64,000 nucleotides of DNA from Nostoc piscinale CENA21 (GCF_001298445.1 NZ_CP012036.1:5829525-5893524); one strand, 5' to 3'. Positions 22,929-32,285 are shown, counted from the first letter of the stretch. Notes: a model not told the origin generated them from the sequence alone. Numbers and translations: made by a program.

Positions 22929-25817
22929 TTAAACTTCATCTAGACAAGCTGTGAGCTTTTGGGCTAATACTTCTACATGAGGTAATCTTAATAAATTGAA
23001 GTGATGACCGGGAATCTGATATATCTCTAATCCTTGTGCAGCTAAATCAAGCCAGCCTCTAGTGGGGTCTTGATCGTGATTGCCAAATTGGGATTTGGTA
23101 TAAAATAATGTCATTTTACCTGGATATAACTTTGGGTTGTAATTAATTAAAGCTTCACTGTTAGCCTGAATTATTTGCAAAATTCTCTGTAATACTGGTT
23201 GGCGAAACTTCATTAATTTTGACTCATGTTCTACAACCTTAGCGATTGATTGGGGATTAATCAGACTCATCAGATGCCAAAAATCCATTGAGTGCTGAGA
23301 TTTATCTTTAGCAAAGCAGAGATAAAAGTAATCATAGATGTATGGCCAGCTATGTTGTAATGATGAGGTCAGGAAAAATTTTAATAAATTGAAAAAGTTA
23401 ATAGTTTTGTCAGGAGAAAGCGGTGGCGTATCTAGCAAAATGACTTTGGCTACCTGTTGTCCTTGCTTTTGAAGTTGAGTGGCAATTTCCAAAGCAACGT
23501 AAGCTCCAAAAGACCAACCTCCTATAAAATATGGGCCATGCGGCTGAATCGCACGCAAAGCCTGAATATAGCGAGATGCCATATCTTCAATCTTGTTTAA
23601 TGGTTGCTCTTGTCCATCAATTCCTACTGATTGCAGCGCGTAAAATGGTTGTTCTGCGTTAATGAGTCGCGCTAATTCATAATAGGGAAAGACCACTCCA
23701 GCAAGTGGATGAATACAAAACAAAGGTGGTTTTGTTCCATGTGTTTGAAGGGGAATTAAACACTTGGGTAGCTCGGAATTAACAACTGTTGTGTTAGCTA
23801 AATAGTTAGCTAGAGCTACGATGGTGGGATGCTCATATGCTACAGTGCTAGAAATTCTGCGTCCTAGCCATTGCTCTAGTTCACCCGCTAGGTTCACTAT
23901 TGCTAGAGAATCTAGACCATAACGTGTCAAGGATCTTTGAACATCTATTTCTTGGGAAGTAACTTTGAGCAAATCTGATAATTTATTTATTAACCAAGCT
24001 TGTATAGCTTCTTTAGTTTGAGTTGTTTTTGGGGACAATAATTGCTCATGGATATGATTTTTATTAGCTAAAAGATGAGGTCTAATTTCGTGATTATTCT
24101 GTCGCCACTCTCCCACGACATTGAGATTTCTCTCTAAAAATCCTTTTTTGCAAGCTTGGCGTTGTATCTTACCGCTAGATGTCTTTAAAATGCTTGCTGT
24201 CTTCAGCAGCAACACCGTATAAACTTGTAACTCATGCTGCTCTGACACTGCTTCATAGATGGCTCCAACTATCTCATTGAGATTCAGTTCCCGCAGATAA
24301 TGGCGATGCACTTCTTGAACTACAACTAGTTTGTCTGCTCCATCTACTTCTACGGTAAATGCAGCACCACAATCAGATCGTAAAGCTGGATGGCTCTGTT
24401 GCACTGTCAATTCAATATCTTGTGGATAATGGTTGCGGCCTCTAATAATAATTACATCTTTGAGCCGTCCAGTAATAAATAATTCACCATCCTTTAAAAA
24501 TCCCAAATCTCCAGTACGCAGAAACGTTTCTTCTTTCGTGTCTCGTAATTGTGCTTTAAAAGTTTGCTCAGTTTGCTCTGTCCGCTGCCAATAACCTTGA
24601 GTTACGCTGCGTCCCGATATCCAAATCTCCCCGACTTGATGAGGAAGGCATGGCGTTAGGGATTCTGGGTCAACAATGACAATTTTAGTATCGAGCCATG
24701 AACGCCCACACCCTACTAAATGCCTAACATCTTGGGTATTGGATAATGCTTCTACAATTTGATTTTGTGCTAATTTATCTGCTTTCACAGTACAGTAAAT
24801 GGGTTCTGCATCGCCTAATCCTCCGGAAATCATCAATGTGGCTTCAGCCATTCCATAACAGGGATATAAGAATTTAGAACGGAAACCACATGGTTGGAAT
24901 TTTTCAGCAAATCGTTCTAAAGTATGACGACGGACAGGTTCTGCACCATTGTAAGCAAAACGCCAAGTGCTGAGATCGAGGGGTTCTAATTGTTCCTGTG
25001 TAATCTTGTTGATGCAGAGTTCATAGGCAAAGTTAGGACCACCAGAATGAGTGGCTTTGTAACGTGAAATCACCTCTAGCCATCGAATTGGTTGCTGAAC
25101 AAATGCTGACGGTGACATCAAGATTACTGGCACACCCACATACAGGGGTTCAAGAATCCCCAAGATTAGCCCCATATCATGAAAGCTAGGTAGCCACGAA
25201 GCAGCTACACTCTCTGGCGTGAAGGCAAACGCTTGCTTCATGTACTCACAATTGTGGAGCAAGTTTTGGTGGCTGACCATTACTCCTTTTGGTGTGCCTG
25301 TAGAACCAGAAGTGTATTGTAGAAAAGCTAAAGTATCGCTATTAATTTCTGGTTTCTGCCAGTGATAGGCTTGACGGTTATCTATATTATCTGTATGTAG
25401 AATGTGCAGTGTGTTTAGTTTTGAGTCTTGGACAAAGCTCTTGTTGATATCTTTTAAGAGAGAGTCAGTTGTCAGTGCTACCTTTGCCGAGGCATCGGAT
25501 ACGATCGCTGATAACCTTGTCATTTTCTGATTTGGTCGAGGCGGATAAGCTGGTACAGCTATCACACCAGCGTATAAACATCCAAAGAAGGCAGCAATAA
25601 ATTCTAGTCCTGGTGGATAAAGCAGTAAAGCTCGTTCACCCGTTAATCCCAAAGATTGTAACTTAGAGGCGATCGCCCGTGATATTGTATCTAACTGCTG
25701 ATAGGATAAACTGAGTGTTTCTTGTTCTCCTTCTTGAACAAATATATAAGCTATTTTGTCAGGCTGATGTATTGCTCTGTAATTCAGCAGCTCTATCCAA
25801 GTCGAAAAGTTAGACAT
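22929..25817 (-). CDS. FAAL-ACP-thioesterase multidomain enzyme
   Basis: 962 residues. Residues 1 to about 570 form an acyl-adenylating domain of FAAL type: FAAFFGCLYAGVIAVPAYPP-like N-terminus (about 75-95), LQYTSGSTGTPKGVM (167-180), LRTGDLGFLKDGELFITGRL and RGRNHYPQDIE. A carrier domain follows, with the phosphopantetheine Ser in YGLDSLAIVN (about 650). A type I thioesterase ends the protein, with FCIHPLAGVVFPYY and GGWSFGAY (active Ser about 770) and a C-terminal GHHFNLL His. There is no condensation or ketosynthase domain. FAALs activate long-chain fatty acids as adenylates and load them on carriers, and the TE would release the acyl chain to water or another acceptor. The product is unknown; the adjacent lipase suggests lipid remodelling. 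Confidence 0.85.
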   Translation of the reverse strand: MSNFSTWIELLNYRAIHQPDKIAYIFVQEGEQETLSLSYQQLDTISRAIASKLQSLGLTGERALLLYPPGLEFIAAFFGCLYAGVIAVPAYPPRPNQKMTRLSAIVSDASAKVALTTDSLLKDINKSFVQDSKLNTLHILHTDNIDNRQAYHWQKPEINSDTLAFLQYTSGSTGTPKGVMVSHQNLLHNCEYMKQAFAFTPESVAASWLPSFHDMGLILGILEPLYVGVPVILMSPSAFVQQPIRWLEVISRYKATHSGGPNFAYELCINKITQEQLEPLDLSTWRFAYNGAEPVRRHTLERFAEKFQPCGFRSKFLYPCYGMAEATLMISGGLGDAEPIYCTVKADKLAQNQIVEALSNTQDVRHLVGCGRSWLDTKIVIVDPESLTPCLPHQVGEIWISGRSVTQGYWQRTEQTEQTFKAQLRDTKEETFLRTGDLGFLKDGELFITGRLKDVIIIRGRNHYPQDIELTVQQSHPALRSDCGAAFTVEVDGADKLVVVQEVHRHYLRELNLNEIVGAIYEAVSEQHELQVYTVLLLKTASILKTSSGKIQRQACKKGFLERNLNVVGEWRQNNHEIRPHLLANKNHIHEQLLSPKTTQTKEAIQAWLINKLSDLLKVTSQEIDVQRSLTRYGLDSLAIVNLAGELEQWLGRRISSTVAYEHPTIVALANYLANTTVVNSELPKCLIPLQTHGTKPPLFCIHPLAGVVFPYYELARLINAEQPFYALQSVGIDGQEQPLNKIEDMASRYIQALRAIQPHGPYFIGGWSFGAYVALEIATQLQKQGQQVAKVILLDTPPLSPDKTINFFNLLKFFLTSSLQHSWPYIYDYFYLCFAKDKSQHSMDFWHLMSLINPQSIAKVVEHESKLMKFRQPVLQRILQIIQANSEALINYNPKLYPGKMTLFYTKSQFGNHDQDPTRGWLDLAAQGLEIYQIPGHHFNLLRLPHVEVLAQKLTACLDEV

Positions 25818-25865
25818 AAATTTTTAGCAATTATAAATTTCAAGTATATTTTCGTTATTGTGGGC

Positions 25866-26166
25866 ATATATGAAAAAAACTGGTCAAAATTAACACCTGA
25901 ATTGTTGAGTATTTTTTGCGGATAGCTCTTGTGGTTTCTGCTCCATTCATCCCTACCATCATCAAATCCATCAGCACCCCATGTGGATGCAATTGTTCGC
26001 ACATATGTACAGCTTCATCTCCATTACGCGCTTCTCCTACTAATTCAATGTCATCAAAGGCGAGTAAGAGAAATTTGCTACCTTATCGCAGGATTTCATG
26101 ATCGTCAACAGTTATGACACGAATTGGCTCAATTAATGTATCTTTCGTCATATAAAAATTTTTCAT
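25866..26166 (-). pseudogene. NarL-type response regulator fragment with in-frame stop
   Basis: Read from ATG 26166 on the minus strand: IRVITVDDHEILR, TAA, GSKFLLLAFDDIELVGEARN, GDEAVHMCEQLHPHGVLMDL, MMVGMNGAETTRAIRKKYST, IQVLILTSF, after which homology fades. This is a receiver domain with its phospho-acceptor Asp in LMDLMM. It is interrupted by a TAA, probably from a CAA codon, and lacks the LuxR output domain. It lies directly upstream of the FAAL gene. It is clearly dead in its present form. Confidence 0.75.
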
Positions 26167-26456
26167 AAGAGAATTATTTTTAATACATTATTGTTCCATT
26201 CTCCGTGTTTATACCCAGTCTTCTTAATTTTTAATTAATAGATATGTAATATTATGTTATAAACATTTAGTTAACATGACACCGAACAAAGCGGCCCGTG
26301 CGACTTTAGTCAAGTCAGGGGAGTGCCAACATCCCATTAAGCTGAAAAACATCTAAATTGCATAACCAAATTAAATCAAACTTTTGTGGGGTAGGCATCT
26401 TGCCAGCCCTAATCATGCAAATTAAATGTGGAACAGCTTAGTGTTGGGTTTCTGGA
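26167..26456. other. Intergenic region, no gene recognised
   Basis: 290 bases. The left half is AT-rich. The stretch at about 26,385-26,410 (GTGGGGTAGGCATCTTGCCA) resembles a remnant sequence common in Nostocales intergenic regions. I see no promoter or RNA that I can support. Confidence 0.3.
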
Positions 26457-26648
26457 TTAATAACCTTGTTGAATCCACTCCCGCCCTGCTTTCTCCGCCG
26501 CTTCGGGTGTAAAGTAAAGTTTGCGCTCACCAAAAACTGCACCACCAGGACTAATCAACCGAAACTGCCAGCAATCAATCTCTGTGTAAAACACCAACAG
26601 AATCATCTGATGAATGCCAACAACTAAATGAATTTTGGTAGTAGTCAT
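26457..26648 (-). CDS. Small conserved-type cyanobacterial protein (63 aa)
   Basis: 63 residues: a beta-rich N-terminal half (KIHLVVGIHQMILLVFYTEI, then CWQFRLISPGGAVFG) and a C-terminal helix (FTPEAAEKAGREWIQQGY). No signal or catalytic motif. The pattern looks like a compact single-domain protein that recurs in filamentous cyanobacteria, from memory only. It is probably monocistronic, upstream of nothing obvious on its strand. Confidence 0.6.
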   Translation of the reverse strand: MTTTKIHLVVGIHQMILLVFYTEIDCWQFRLISPGGAVFGERKLYFTPEAAEKAGREWIQQGY

Positions 26649-26712
26649 TAGTAGTAGCTCAAACTCTACCTTTGTTTTATCAAACTATTTACAGGCAAAA
26701 ATGCGATCGCTT

Positions 26713-27372
26713 CTACAAAATTCCCTCACCTGAGTCTTCTGGTAAATGCTCAGATTTAGTCAGAATAAACAAACTACCATCACCACCACGTCCAATTCTT
26801 AAGGTTTCATCTAAGTAAGTAATATCAAGGGTGGCAACTCTACCAGCAGGATTGTTAGCCGGAATCACCTTAAATGGATTGAGTTGCGGAGTGTCAATAC
26901 CAATAATCTTCTCAACTGATAGGTAGCGTTTATCAAAGTAGACGTTGATGCGTTTGTTGGCTACAGGTGATGAATCTTCGATTACAGGCTCGAAATTAGC
27001 TGTGACTCTTACATATCCAGATACTAGCCCCAGAGAATGTTTAACTTGAGCTAAATTGAAAAATCTTTGATTAGCAACATCAATCACTTGATAAACTCTA
27101 CCTACCTTTAAGCCTAGTGGTAAGGAAGCCAAAGAACGAATTTCTCTGGCGGTGGAGTATTGCAATTGCCAAGTGCCATCTAGTAAAGAAATAGCAGATA
27201 CAAGCGGATGAGGGGAAGGATTAACACTTTCTAGTTCTGTGGTTAATTGTTCAATTTCTGCGGCTGTAGTTTTGTCTAGCTGCAAATTGGTTATGGGAGA
27301 GCCATCACTGTTGGTTTGGATGTTATGGAGTGATGCTTGCAATTTTTCTTTTGGTAAGAGTTGATTAGTCAA
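26713..27372 (-). CDS. PAP/fibrillin-family lipid-associated protein
   Basis: 219 residues. The pattern fits the plastid-lipid-associated (fibrillin) family: an N-terminal helical segment, then DGTWQLQYSTAREIRSLASL (about 67-85), GLKVGRVYQVIDVANQRFFN, a beta-barrel-like core, and the C-terminal LDITYLDETLRIGRGGDGSL with the family's R-I-x-R-G-x-x-G-x-x-F signature. In plants and cyanobacteria these proteins associate with thylakoids or plastoglobules and protect against light stress. TTG 27372 is the only usable start, and AAGGAAGG lies about 11 bases before it. It is downstream of pyrR on the same strand. Confidence 0.85.
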   Translation of the reverse strand: MTNQLLPKEKLQASLHNIQTNSDGSPITNLQLDKTTAAEIEQLTTELESVNPSPHPLVSAISLLDGTWQLQYSTAREIRSLASLPLGLKVGRVYQVIDVANQRFFNLAQVKHSLGLVSGYVRVTANFEPVIEDSSPVANKRINVYFDKRYLSVEKIIGIDTPQLNPFKVIPANNPAGRVATLDITYLDETLRIGRGGDGSLFILTKSEHLPEDSGEGIL

Positions 27373-27424
27373 GGGTTAAAACCTTCCTTTACTTGATACT
27401 TCGACTCCACAGTACAGAACGGAG

Positions 27425-27961
27425 TTAATCTCCAATTAACTCCACTGCATCTCGTCCATCTAAATCTTGTAAATACACTTTGACGACTTCTTCTTTAGCG
27501 GTGGGTAATTGCTTGCCAACAAAATCTGCGTGAATTGGTAGTTCTCGATGACCCCGGTCTACTAACACTGCCAAACGAATAATTTCCGGTCTACCATACT
27601 CAGTCACAGCGTTTAAAGCAGCGCGAATGGTTCTACCTTTGAAAATGACATCATCTACCAAGACGACGGTTTTTCCAGTCAAATCAAAAGGAATGTTGGT
27701 TTTAGCAGGAGTCCGCAAGCCAATTTTGTCCAGGTCATCTCGATAAAAAGTAATATCTAAGGCTCCTACTGGTACGCTTACACCTTCTAGGGTTTCAATT
27801 TGCCGTGCTAGTAATTCTGCCAAGGGTACGCCTCTAGTGTAAATACCCATAAGTACCAATTGCGATAAATCGCGCGATCGCTCGACAATTTGGGAAGCCA
27901 AGCGGGTTAAGGTACGCCGTAAATCTTCTGATGAGAGAATTTCAACTACTTTTGCACACAT
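27425..27961 (-). CDS. pyrR: PyrR bifunctional regulator / uracil phosphoribosyltransferase
   Basis: 178 residues, full length. The type I phosphoribosyltransferase PRPP loop is TVVLVDDVIFKGRTIRAALN (about 101-120). The N-terminus SSEDLRRTLTRLASQIVE and LVLMGIYTRGVPLAELLA are typical of PyrR. In Bacillus, PyrR binds pyr mRNA when UMP is high and causes attenuation; cyanobacterial copies may act mainly as a UPRTase. No other pyrimidine gene is adjacent. Its neighbours, cbiB upstream and fibrillin downstream, are unrelated, so this is probably a loose chromosomal cluster. Confidence 0.9.
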   Translation of the reverse strand: MCAKVVEILSSEDLRRTLTRLASQIVERSRDLSQLVLMGIYTRGVPLAELLARQIETLEGVSVPVGALDITFYRDDLDKIGLRTPAKTNIPFDLTGKTVVLVDDVIFKGRTIRAALNAVTEYGRPEIIRLAVLVDRGHRELPIHADFVGKQLPTAKEEVVKVYLQDLDGRDAVELIGD

Positions 27962-28007
27962 AAAAAGTTTGGTTAATAGTCAATAGTCAATTGACTGATT
28001 ACTTCTA

Positions 28008-28967
28008 TCATGACCTGTTTGGCAGCAAGAATAGTATAGCGATCGCTATTCCTAACCACAATAAAAAGCTGTAGCGCGTTAGTTGCAAAGCTTGATCAAT
28101 GCTAGTCGGCGTAATTGGGTAAATGGCATCGCCTAACAAGGGTTTTGCTTTCGCCACACCCCGATACCAATTTATCCCACCCATCTGCACGCCCAAAATT
28201 GCCGCATAAGCACATTCACTCCAGCCAGAATTAGGACTGGGATCTAAAACGGCATCTCTGCGACATATCCGCCAAACATGCAATAACTTACCCGATAACA
28301 GTGCCAAGGTAATTACAGTTAAGCGACAAGGTAGCCAAGTTAAATAATCTTCTAACCGGGCGCTAAACCAACCGATATAAGTGTAAGGCGCTTCTTTATA
28401 ACCCACCATTGAATCTAAGGTACTGCTGGCTTTATATGCTAAAGCCAAAGGAACTGCACCTACATTTGGCACGCAAGCACCAACAACAGCATAAAACAGT
28501 GGAGCCATGACTCCATCGGTGGCATTTTCGGTGACTGTTTCTAACACAGCACGCAAAATTTCTGCTTCTGATAAGTTTTGGGTATCTCGACCAACATAAT
28601 TACTTAAAGCTTGACGCGCCTGGGATAAATTACCCGCAATTAAAGGCTGTAAAACATCGGTGGCGGCGGTTCGTAAACTTCTCAAGGCAAAACAACTAGC
28701 CAGGATAATACTTTCTATCACTATTGCCAATATTGGATGTAACCATTGGGCAACTCGAATAATTAACCAGCTGATGCCGCCACTACCAATAATTAAAATT
28801 ATCGCCAGGACAATTCCCGCGATTCTTTGTGTTATGGAATTTTGACATATCGATAATGCAAATTTTGTGAAGCGAGAAATTATCCATCCCATGACTTGGA
28901 CTGGATGCGGCCAACCCCAAGGATCACCTATTAAGAAATCTAAAATTGCGGCGATGATTAATGTCAT
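28008..28967 (-). CDS. cbiB: Adenosylcobinamide-phosphate synthase CbiB/CobD
   Basis: About 319 residues, a polytopic membrane protein of the CbiB family. It starts LIIAAILDFLIGDPWGWPHP with VQVMGWIISRF (the conserved D-P-x-x-x-P-H-P-V signature). Later landmarks are YVGRDTQNLSEAEILRAVLE, TVTENATDGVMAPLFYAVVG and DPSPNSGWSECAYAAILGVQ. It attaches the aminopropanol arm in cobalamin synthesis. The frame opens at ATG 28988 inside a repeat-like ATGACAAAGGACAAAGGACA. I chose ATG 28967, which follows AAAGGACAA. No other cobalamin gene is beside it. Confidence 0.9.
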   Translation of the reverse strand: MTLIIAAILDFLIGDPWGWPHPVQVMGWIISRFTKFALSICQNSITQRIAGIVLAIILIIGSGGISWLIIRVAQWLHPILAIVIESIILASCFALRSLRTAATDVLQPLIAGNLSQARQALSNYVGRDTQNLSEAEILRAVLETVTENATDGVMAPLFYAVVGACVPNVGAVPLALAYKASSTLDSMVGYKEAPYTYIGWFSARLEDYLTWLPCRLTVITLALLSGKLLHVWRICRRDAVLDPSPNSGWSECAYAAILGVQMGGINWYRGVAKAKPLLGDAIYPITPTSIDQALQLTRYSFLLWLGIAIAILFLLPNRS

Positions 28968-29031
28968 TTGTCCTTTGTCCTTTGTCATTAGTCATTTGTC
29001 TGGAGTGTTGCTAATAACAAATGACCATTGA

Positions 29032-29475
29032 CTAAACCACAAAATTTGCTTCTTCCCCTAAAGATGCTTGCCAACTGCGGGCATCGTAATAAAGATCAGC
29101 CAAGGTAATGCTGTATAAAGCTTCTTTCAGTTTTTGGTTGAGTCTTTGCCAGAGAGTGTACGTTACCCAATCTTCTGCTTGTATTGGTGTTGGGTGACGG
29201 TCGGGAATATGGGTAATGGTTTCGCCGACGGCTTCTAATATTTGTCCAATAGAGATTTCTTTGGGTTCTCTTGCTAGTTGGTAACCACCAATGCTGCCCC
29301 GAATTGATTTAACTAACCCCGAACGGCGCATTTCTATTAGTAATTTTTCCAGGTATGGTGCAGGAATATCTTGGCGTTGAGCGATCGCTCTGACAGATAC
29401 TGGCCCATAATCTGGTTGTAAGCTTAAATCTAGCAATGCTTTGACACTGTAATGTCCTTTGGTAGTTAGTTTCAT
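29032..29475 (-). CDS. Rrf2-family transcription regulator without cysteines
   Basis: 147 residues. The Rrf2 winged helix is clear: MKLTTKGHYSVKALLDL, RAIAQRQDIPAPYLEKLLIE, RRSGLVKSIRGSIGGYQLAR and the SIGQILEAVGE dimer helix. There is no Cys anywhere, so it cannot hold the Fe-S cluster used by IscR or NsrR and must sense another signal, or none. Rrf2 proteins bind palindromic operators. The 438-base gap upstream leads to the divergent cyAbrB gene, so it may control itself or that neighbour. Confidence 0.85.
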   Translation of the reverse strand: MKLTTKGHYSVKALLDLSLQPDYGPVSVRAIAQRQDIPAPYLEKLLIEMRRSGLVKSIRGSIGGYQLAREPKEISIGQILEAVGETITHIPDRHPTPIQAEDWVTYTLWQRLNQKLKEALYSITLADLYYDARSWQASLGEEANFVV

Positions 29476-29913
29476 TATTTTTTAGTCAAGAGTCAAAAGT
29501 CAATAGTGAATGCTCAATGGTCAATAGTCACAAGTTAGAAAATTACTAATAAATAAATTTTGCCTTTGACTGTGGACTATGGATTATTGACTAAAAATCA
29601 GGGTTGCTTATCATCTTATGTTCCCAGAAGCAAGCTGACTGAGTAGATAAACTTTTTTTGTCTTAGTTTAAAAAACTTAAACAATTATAGTTTAGCAGTT
29701 TTTTCCAAACTATATATAGCCATCAGCATTAGTCGATATCTAAACAATAGATTGTCTTGACATTATTGATAATTGTGCAACAATTCTGGCTAGGATTGTA
29801 ATATACTTGGCTAGGTTGATATAAAAACGAATGAATTTTGTTCCTATCAACTCAACCTCAGCTAAAATAAAATCGATTCAACTACTTCAACCATTCATTT
29901 TCAACCTAAGTTG
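29476..29913. other. Divergent promoter region between Rrf2 and cyAbrB genes
   Basis: 438 bases. The left 120 bases contain GTCAAAAGTCAATAGT-type short repeats also seen at 27,970, 30,340 and 42,120. The middle (29,640-29,830) is AT-rich and must hold the promoters, but I cannot fix a single -35/-10 pair with confidence. Confidence 0.4.
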
Positions 29914-30328
29914 ATGCCTAAACAGAAAAAAAATTGAACCCCTAGTTGGGGAGGATCTGCTCAGAAAAGTTAAAGAGCTAGAGAACCTTAGCAAAGAAGA
30001 AAAAGCTAAGGAGTGCGGCTACTATACCGTGACCAAAAATGGTATAGAGCGTGTCAATATGATGAAATTTTTGAATGCTCTCATTGATGCTGAAGGCATT
30101 CAATTAGATAGTGCGCCAAATGCAAATGGACGTGGCGGACGCAGTGCCAGCTATCGGATTAGTGTGCAATCCAACGGTAACTTACTGATTGGTTCTGCTT
30201 ACACAAAACAGATGAATCTCAAGCCAGGTGACGAGTTTCTGATCACTTTAGGGAAGAAGCACATTCGCCTACGTCAAGTAGATCCAGAAGATAGAGAAGG
30301 TATTGAGGAAATCGAAGCCTCAGCATAA
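29914..30328 (+). CDS. cyAbrB-family (CalA-like) transcription factor; 5' end frameshifted
   Basis: The body is unmistakable cyAbrB: VTKNGIERVNMMKFLNALID, then GRGGRSASYRISVQSNGNLL and a C-terminal AbrB-like half (LKPGDEFLITLGKKHIRLRQ). From GTG 30029 only 99 residues are encoded, but sequence upstream also codes (IEPLVGEDLLRKVKELENLS, KEEKAKECGYYT). It joins ATG 29914 (MPKQKK) only if the A8 run at 29926-29933 is read as seven As. Full length would be about 137 residues, normal for the family. cyAbrB proteins are global regulators of carbon, nitrogen and heterocyst genes. The shift is either a sequence error, a real mutation or slippage. Confidence 0.85.
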
Positions 30329-30332
30329 TAAA

Positions 30333-30420
30333 TAGTCAAGAGTGCAAAGTCAAGAGTCAAAAGTCAATATAAATCATGACGATTAACTATTGATCATTGA
30401 CCATTGACTTTTGACTAAAA
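30333..30420. repeat. Inverted repeat between convergent genes
   Basis: AGTCAAGAGTCAAAAGTCAA (30348 on) and the reversed copy TTGACCATTGACTTTTGACT (to 30415) face each other between cyAbrB (plus) and the ClC gene (minus). The structure can serve as a bidirectional terminator. Copies of the same core occur near 27,970, 29,490 and 42,120. Confidence 0.55.
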
Positions 30421-32285
30421 ATATATTTGTGGAGTGTTTTGCGGGTGGCGGCTAAATTGCAGGTTAAGGCAATTTGCTCTTTTTCTAATAAACCCAAAAT
30501 CCGCTCTTGGTTGTCTCTAGCTACCACTGGTAACTGATGCAAACCACGCAAAGCCATCCGATCTAAAGCTTCAGATAAAGGTTCATCCCGCCAAGCATAG
30601 AGAATTTCCGTGGTGCAAATATCCATGAGAGTTTGATTGGATAATTCACCAGTATTTTCTGTGGCAGAATTTTGGTAATTTTGCCAGCGAATCAGAGCGC
30701 GATTAATATCTTCTAAAGAAATAATCCCGACTAATTGCTCGGCTTCATTAATTACTAAAGCACTGCGTGTGCGATCGCGGGTCATTTCCATCGCGGCTTC
30801 TAACAATCCTAAAGTTGCAGGTAATTTTTTTGGGCAGGAAAGTACAGCATCTTCCACTAAAATTTCCTGCACAATTTCTGCTTGCTCATCTTTTAAATCG
30901 GCTAAACCAAATTGTTGCAGTTTCGAGTTAGAGTTAACATTTGGTTTAATTTGATCTATCAACCACACACTTAAACCCACCGCAGCCATTAAAGGTAAAA
31001 CAATGCGGTAATCACGAGTTAATTCAAACAGCATAATAATCGCAGTTAATGGCGCTCTCACACTAGCAGCCAAGACAGCAGCCATCCCTACCATTGCATA
31101 AGCTGGGGGTGCGGCCATATATGCGTCAATTCCTGGGACAATGAGACATAAAATTTTGGCATAAGCCGAGCCGAAAGAAGCGCCTAAAAACATGGCTGGG
31201 GCAAATAAACCACCCACAAAACCACTCCCGGCACTAATGGCTGTCATTAATAATTTCACTACCAGCAAAGCCAGCAAGAGATTTAAGGAAAATTCCACAT
31301 CTTGCAACATGGCTTGGACAGTGCCATAACCAATGCCTAAAATTTGGGGAAATTGCAAAGCCACTAGGCCTAAAATTACTCCCCCAATAATTGGGTGAAT
31401 TGATTTGGGGATACTTTGAAAAAATTCCAAGCCAGGAATTGTGCCAGCAAAGCCAGCTTTGGCTAACCGAATTAATTCGGTGTAAAACAAAGAAATTAAA
31501 CTAGCGCCCAAACCCAAGCCGAGATACAAAGGCAATTCAAAAGGGCTACGGACTTGGTATGCAGGTAAATTAAAGGCAGGTTGCGCCCCTAAGCCAATTT
31601 GGGCAATTAAGGCCGCCACAACCGCAGCGAGTAACACCACACTCACCGCCGAAGTGGCAAAAGATGTGGCCCCCATAACTACTTCTAATGCAAAAAATAC
31701 CCCGGCGATCGGTGCATTAAATCCGGCGGCTAAACCGGCGGCTGCACCAGCACTTAACAGCAAACGCTGACGTTCTTGGGAGACTTGGAGAATGAGAGAC
31801 AACAACATCCCAAAGTTAGCGCCAATTTCCACACTCGGCCCTTCTGGCCCCAAAGAAGCCCCACTTCCCAAAGAAACAGATGCGGCAATCATTTTAGTGA
31901 CTGGCCTTAAGGGGCGCTTAATTGCTGTTCCTTGGGAGGCGGCGATTAAAGTTGATAAACCAGGGCCAAAATCTTGGGTGCGCCAGCGCATTAATCCGAC
32001 AACTAATCCACCCAAAATGGGGACACAGGCTAAAGTCCAGCCGCCCCAAGCACCAATTACACTCATCAAGTCTTCTAACATCAGATGGTGAATTAGCTCA
32101 ATTAAATAGTGGAATGTCACTACACCCATGCCAGTACCACCACCAATTAATATGGCTAAAAACAGCACAACTGTTTCCGGTGTGGGTTGAAAACGGTTAA
32201 TGAGATGTGTTAAGCGGTGAGAAGGTGAAGGAAGTGCAGGTTGTTCCGTTACCTTCCTGACGTTGGTGGGAGGCAAGAGAGTCAT
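30387..32285 (-). CDS. ClC-family chloride channel/transporter with CBS domains
   Basis: 632 residues. The membrane core (about 35-440) carries the ClC signatures: GSGASLGPEGPSVEIG with the gating Glu (E148), GAAAGLAAGFNAPIAGVFFA and GSGFVGGLFAPAMFLGASFG. Two CBS domains follow (about 475-625; LVGIISLEDINRAL, LGLLEKEQIALT). After FNAPIAGVFFALE the residue is Val where the exchanger ClC-ec1 has the internal proton glutamate (E203); animal ClC channels have Val there too. I infer a channel or proton-uncoupled mode. CBS domains usually sense adenine nucleotides. Confidence 0.9.
   Translation of the reverse strand: MTLLPPTNVRKVTEQPALPSPSHRLTHLINRFQPTPETVVLFLAILIGGGTGMGVVTFHYLIELIHHLMLEDLMSVIGAWGGWTLACVPILGGLVVGLMRWRTQDFGPGLSTLIAASQGTAIKRPLRPVTKMIAASVSLGSGASLGPEGPSVEIGANFGMLLSLILQVSQERQRLLLSAGAAAGLAAGFNAPIAGVFFALEVVMGATSFATSAVSVVLLAAVVAALIAQIGLGAQPAFNLPAYQVRSPFELPLYLGLGLGASLISLFYTELIRLAKAGFAGTIPGLEFFQSIPKSIHPIIGGVILGLVALQFPQILGIGYGTVQAMLQDVEFSLNLLLALLVVKLLMTAISAGSGFVGGLFAPAMFLGASFGSAYAKILCLIVPGIDAYMAAPPAYAMVGMAAVLAASVRAPLTAIIMLFELTRDYRIVLPLMAAVGLSVWLIDQIKPNVNSNSKLQQFGLADLKDEQAEIVQEILVEDAVLSCPKKLPATLGLLEAAMEMTRDRTRSALVINEAEQLVGIISLEDINRALIRWQNYQNSATENTGELSNQTLMDICTTEILYAWRDEPLSEALDRMALRGLHQLPVVARDNQERILGLLEKEQIALTCNLAATRKTLHKYIFSQKSMVNDQ

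Noticed and set aside
29476..30420. Regularly repeated GTCAAAAGTC units considered as a CRISPR array
   Set aside because: Units are short, irregular and inverted, with no unique spacers of constant length; they are interspersed repeats. No cas genes in the window.
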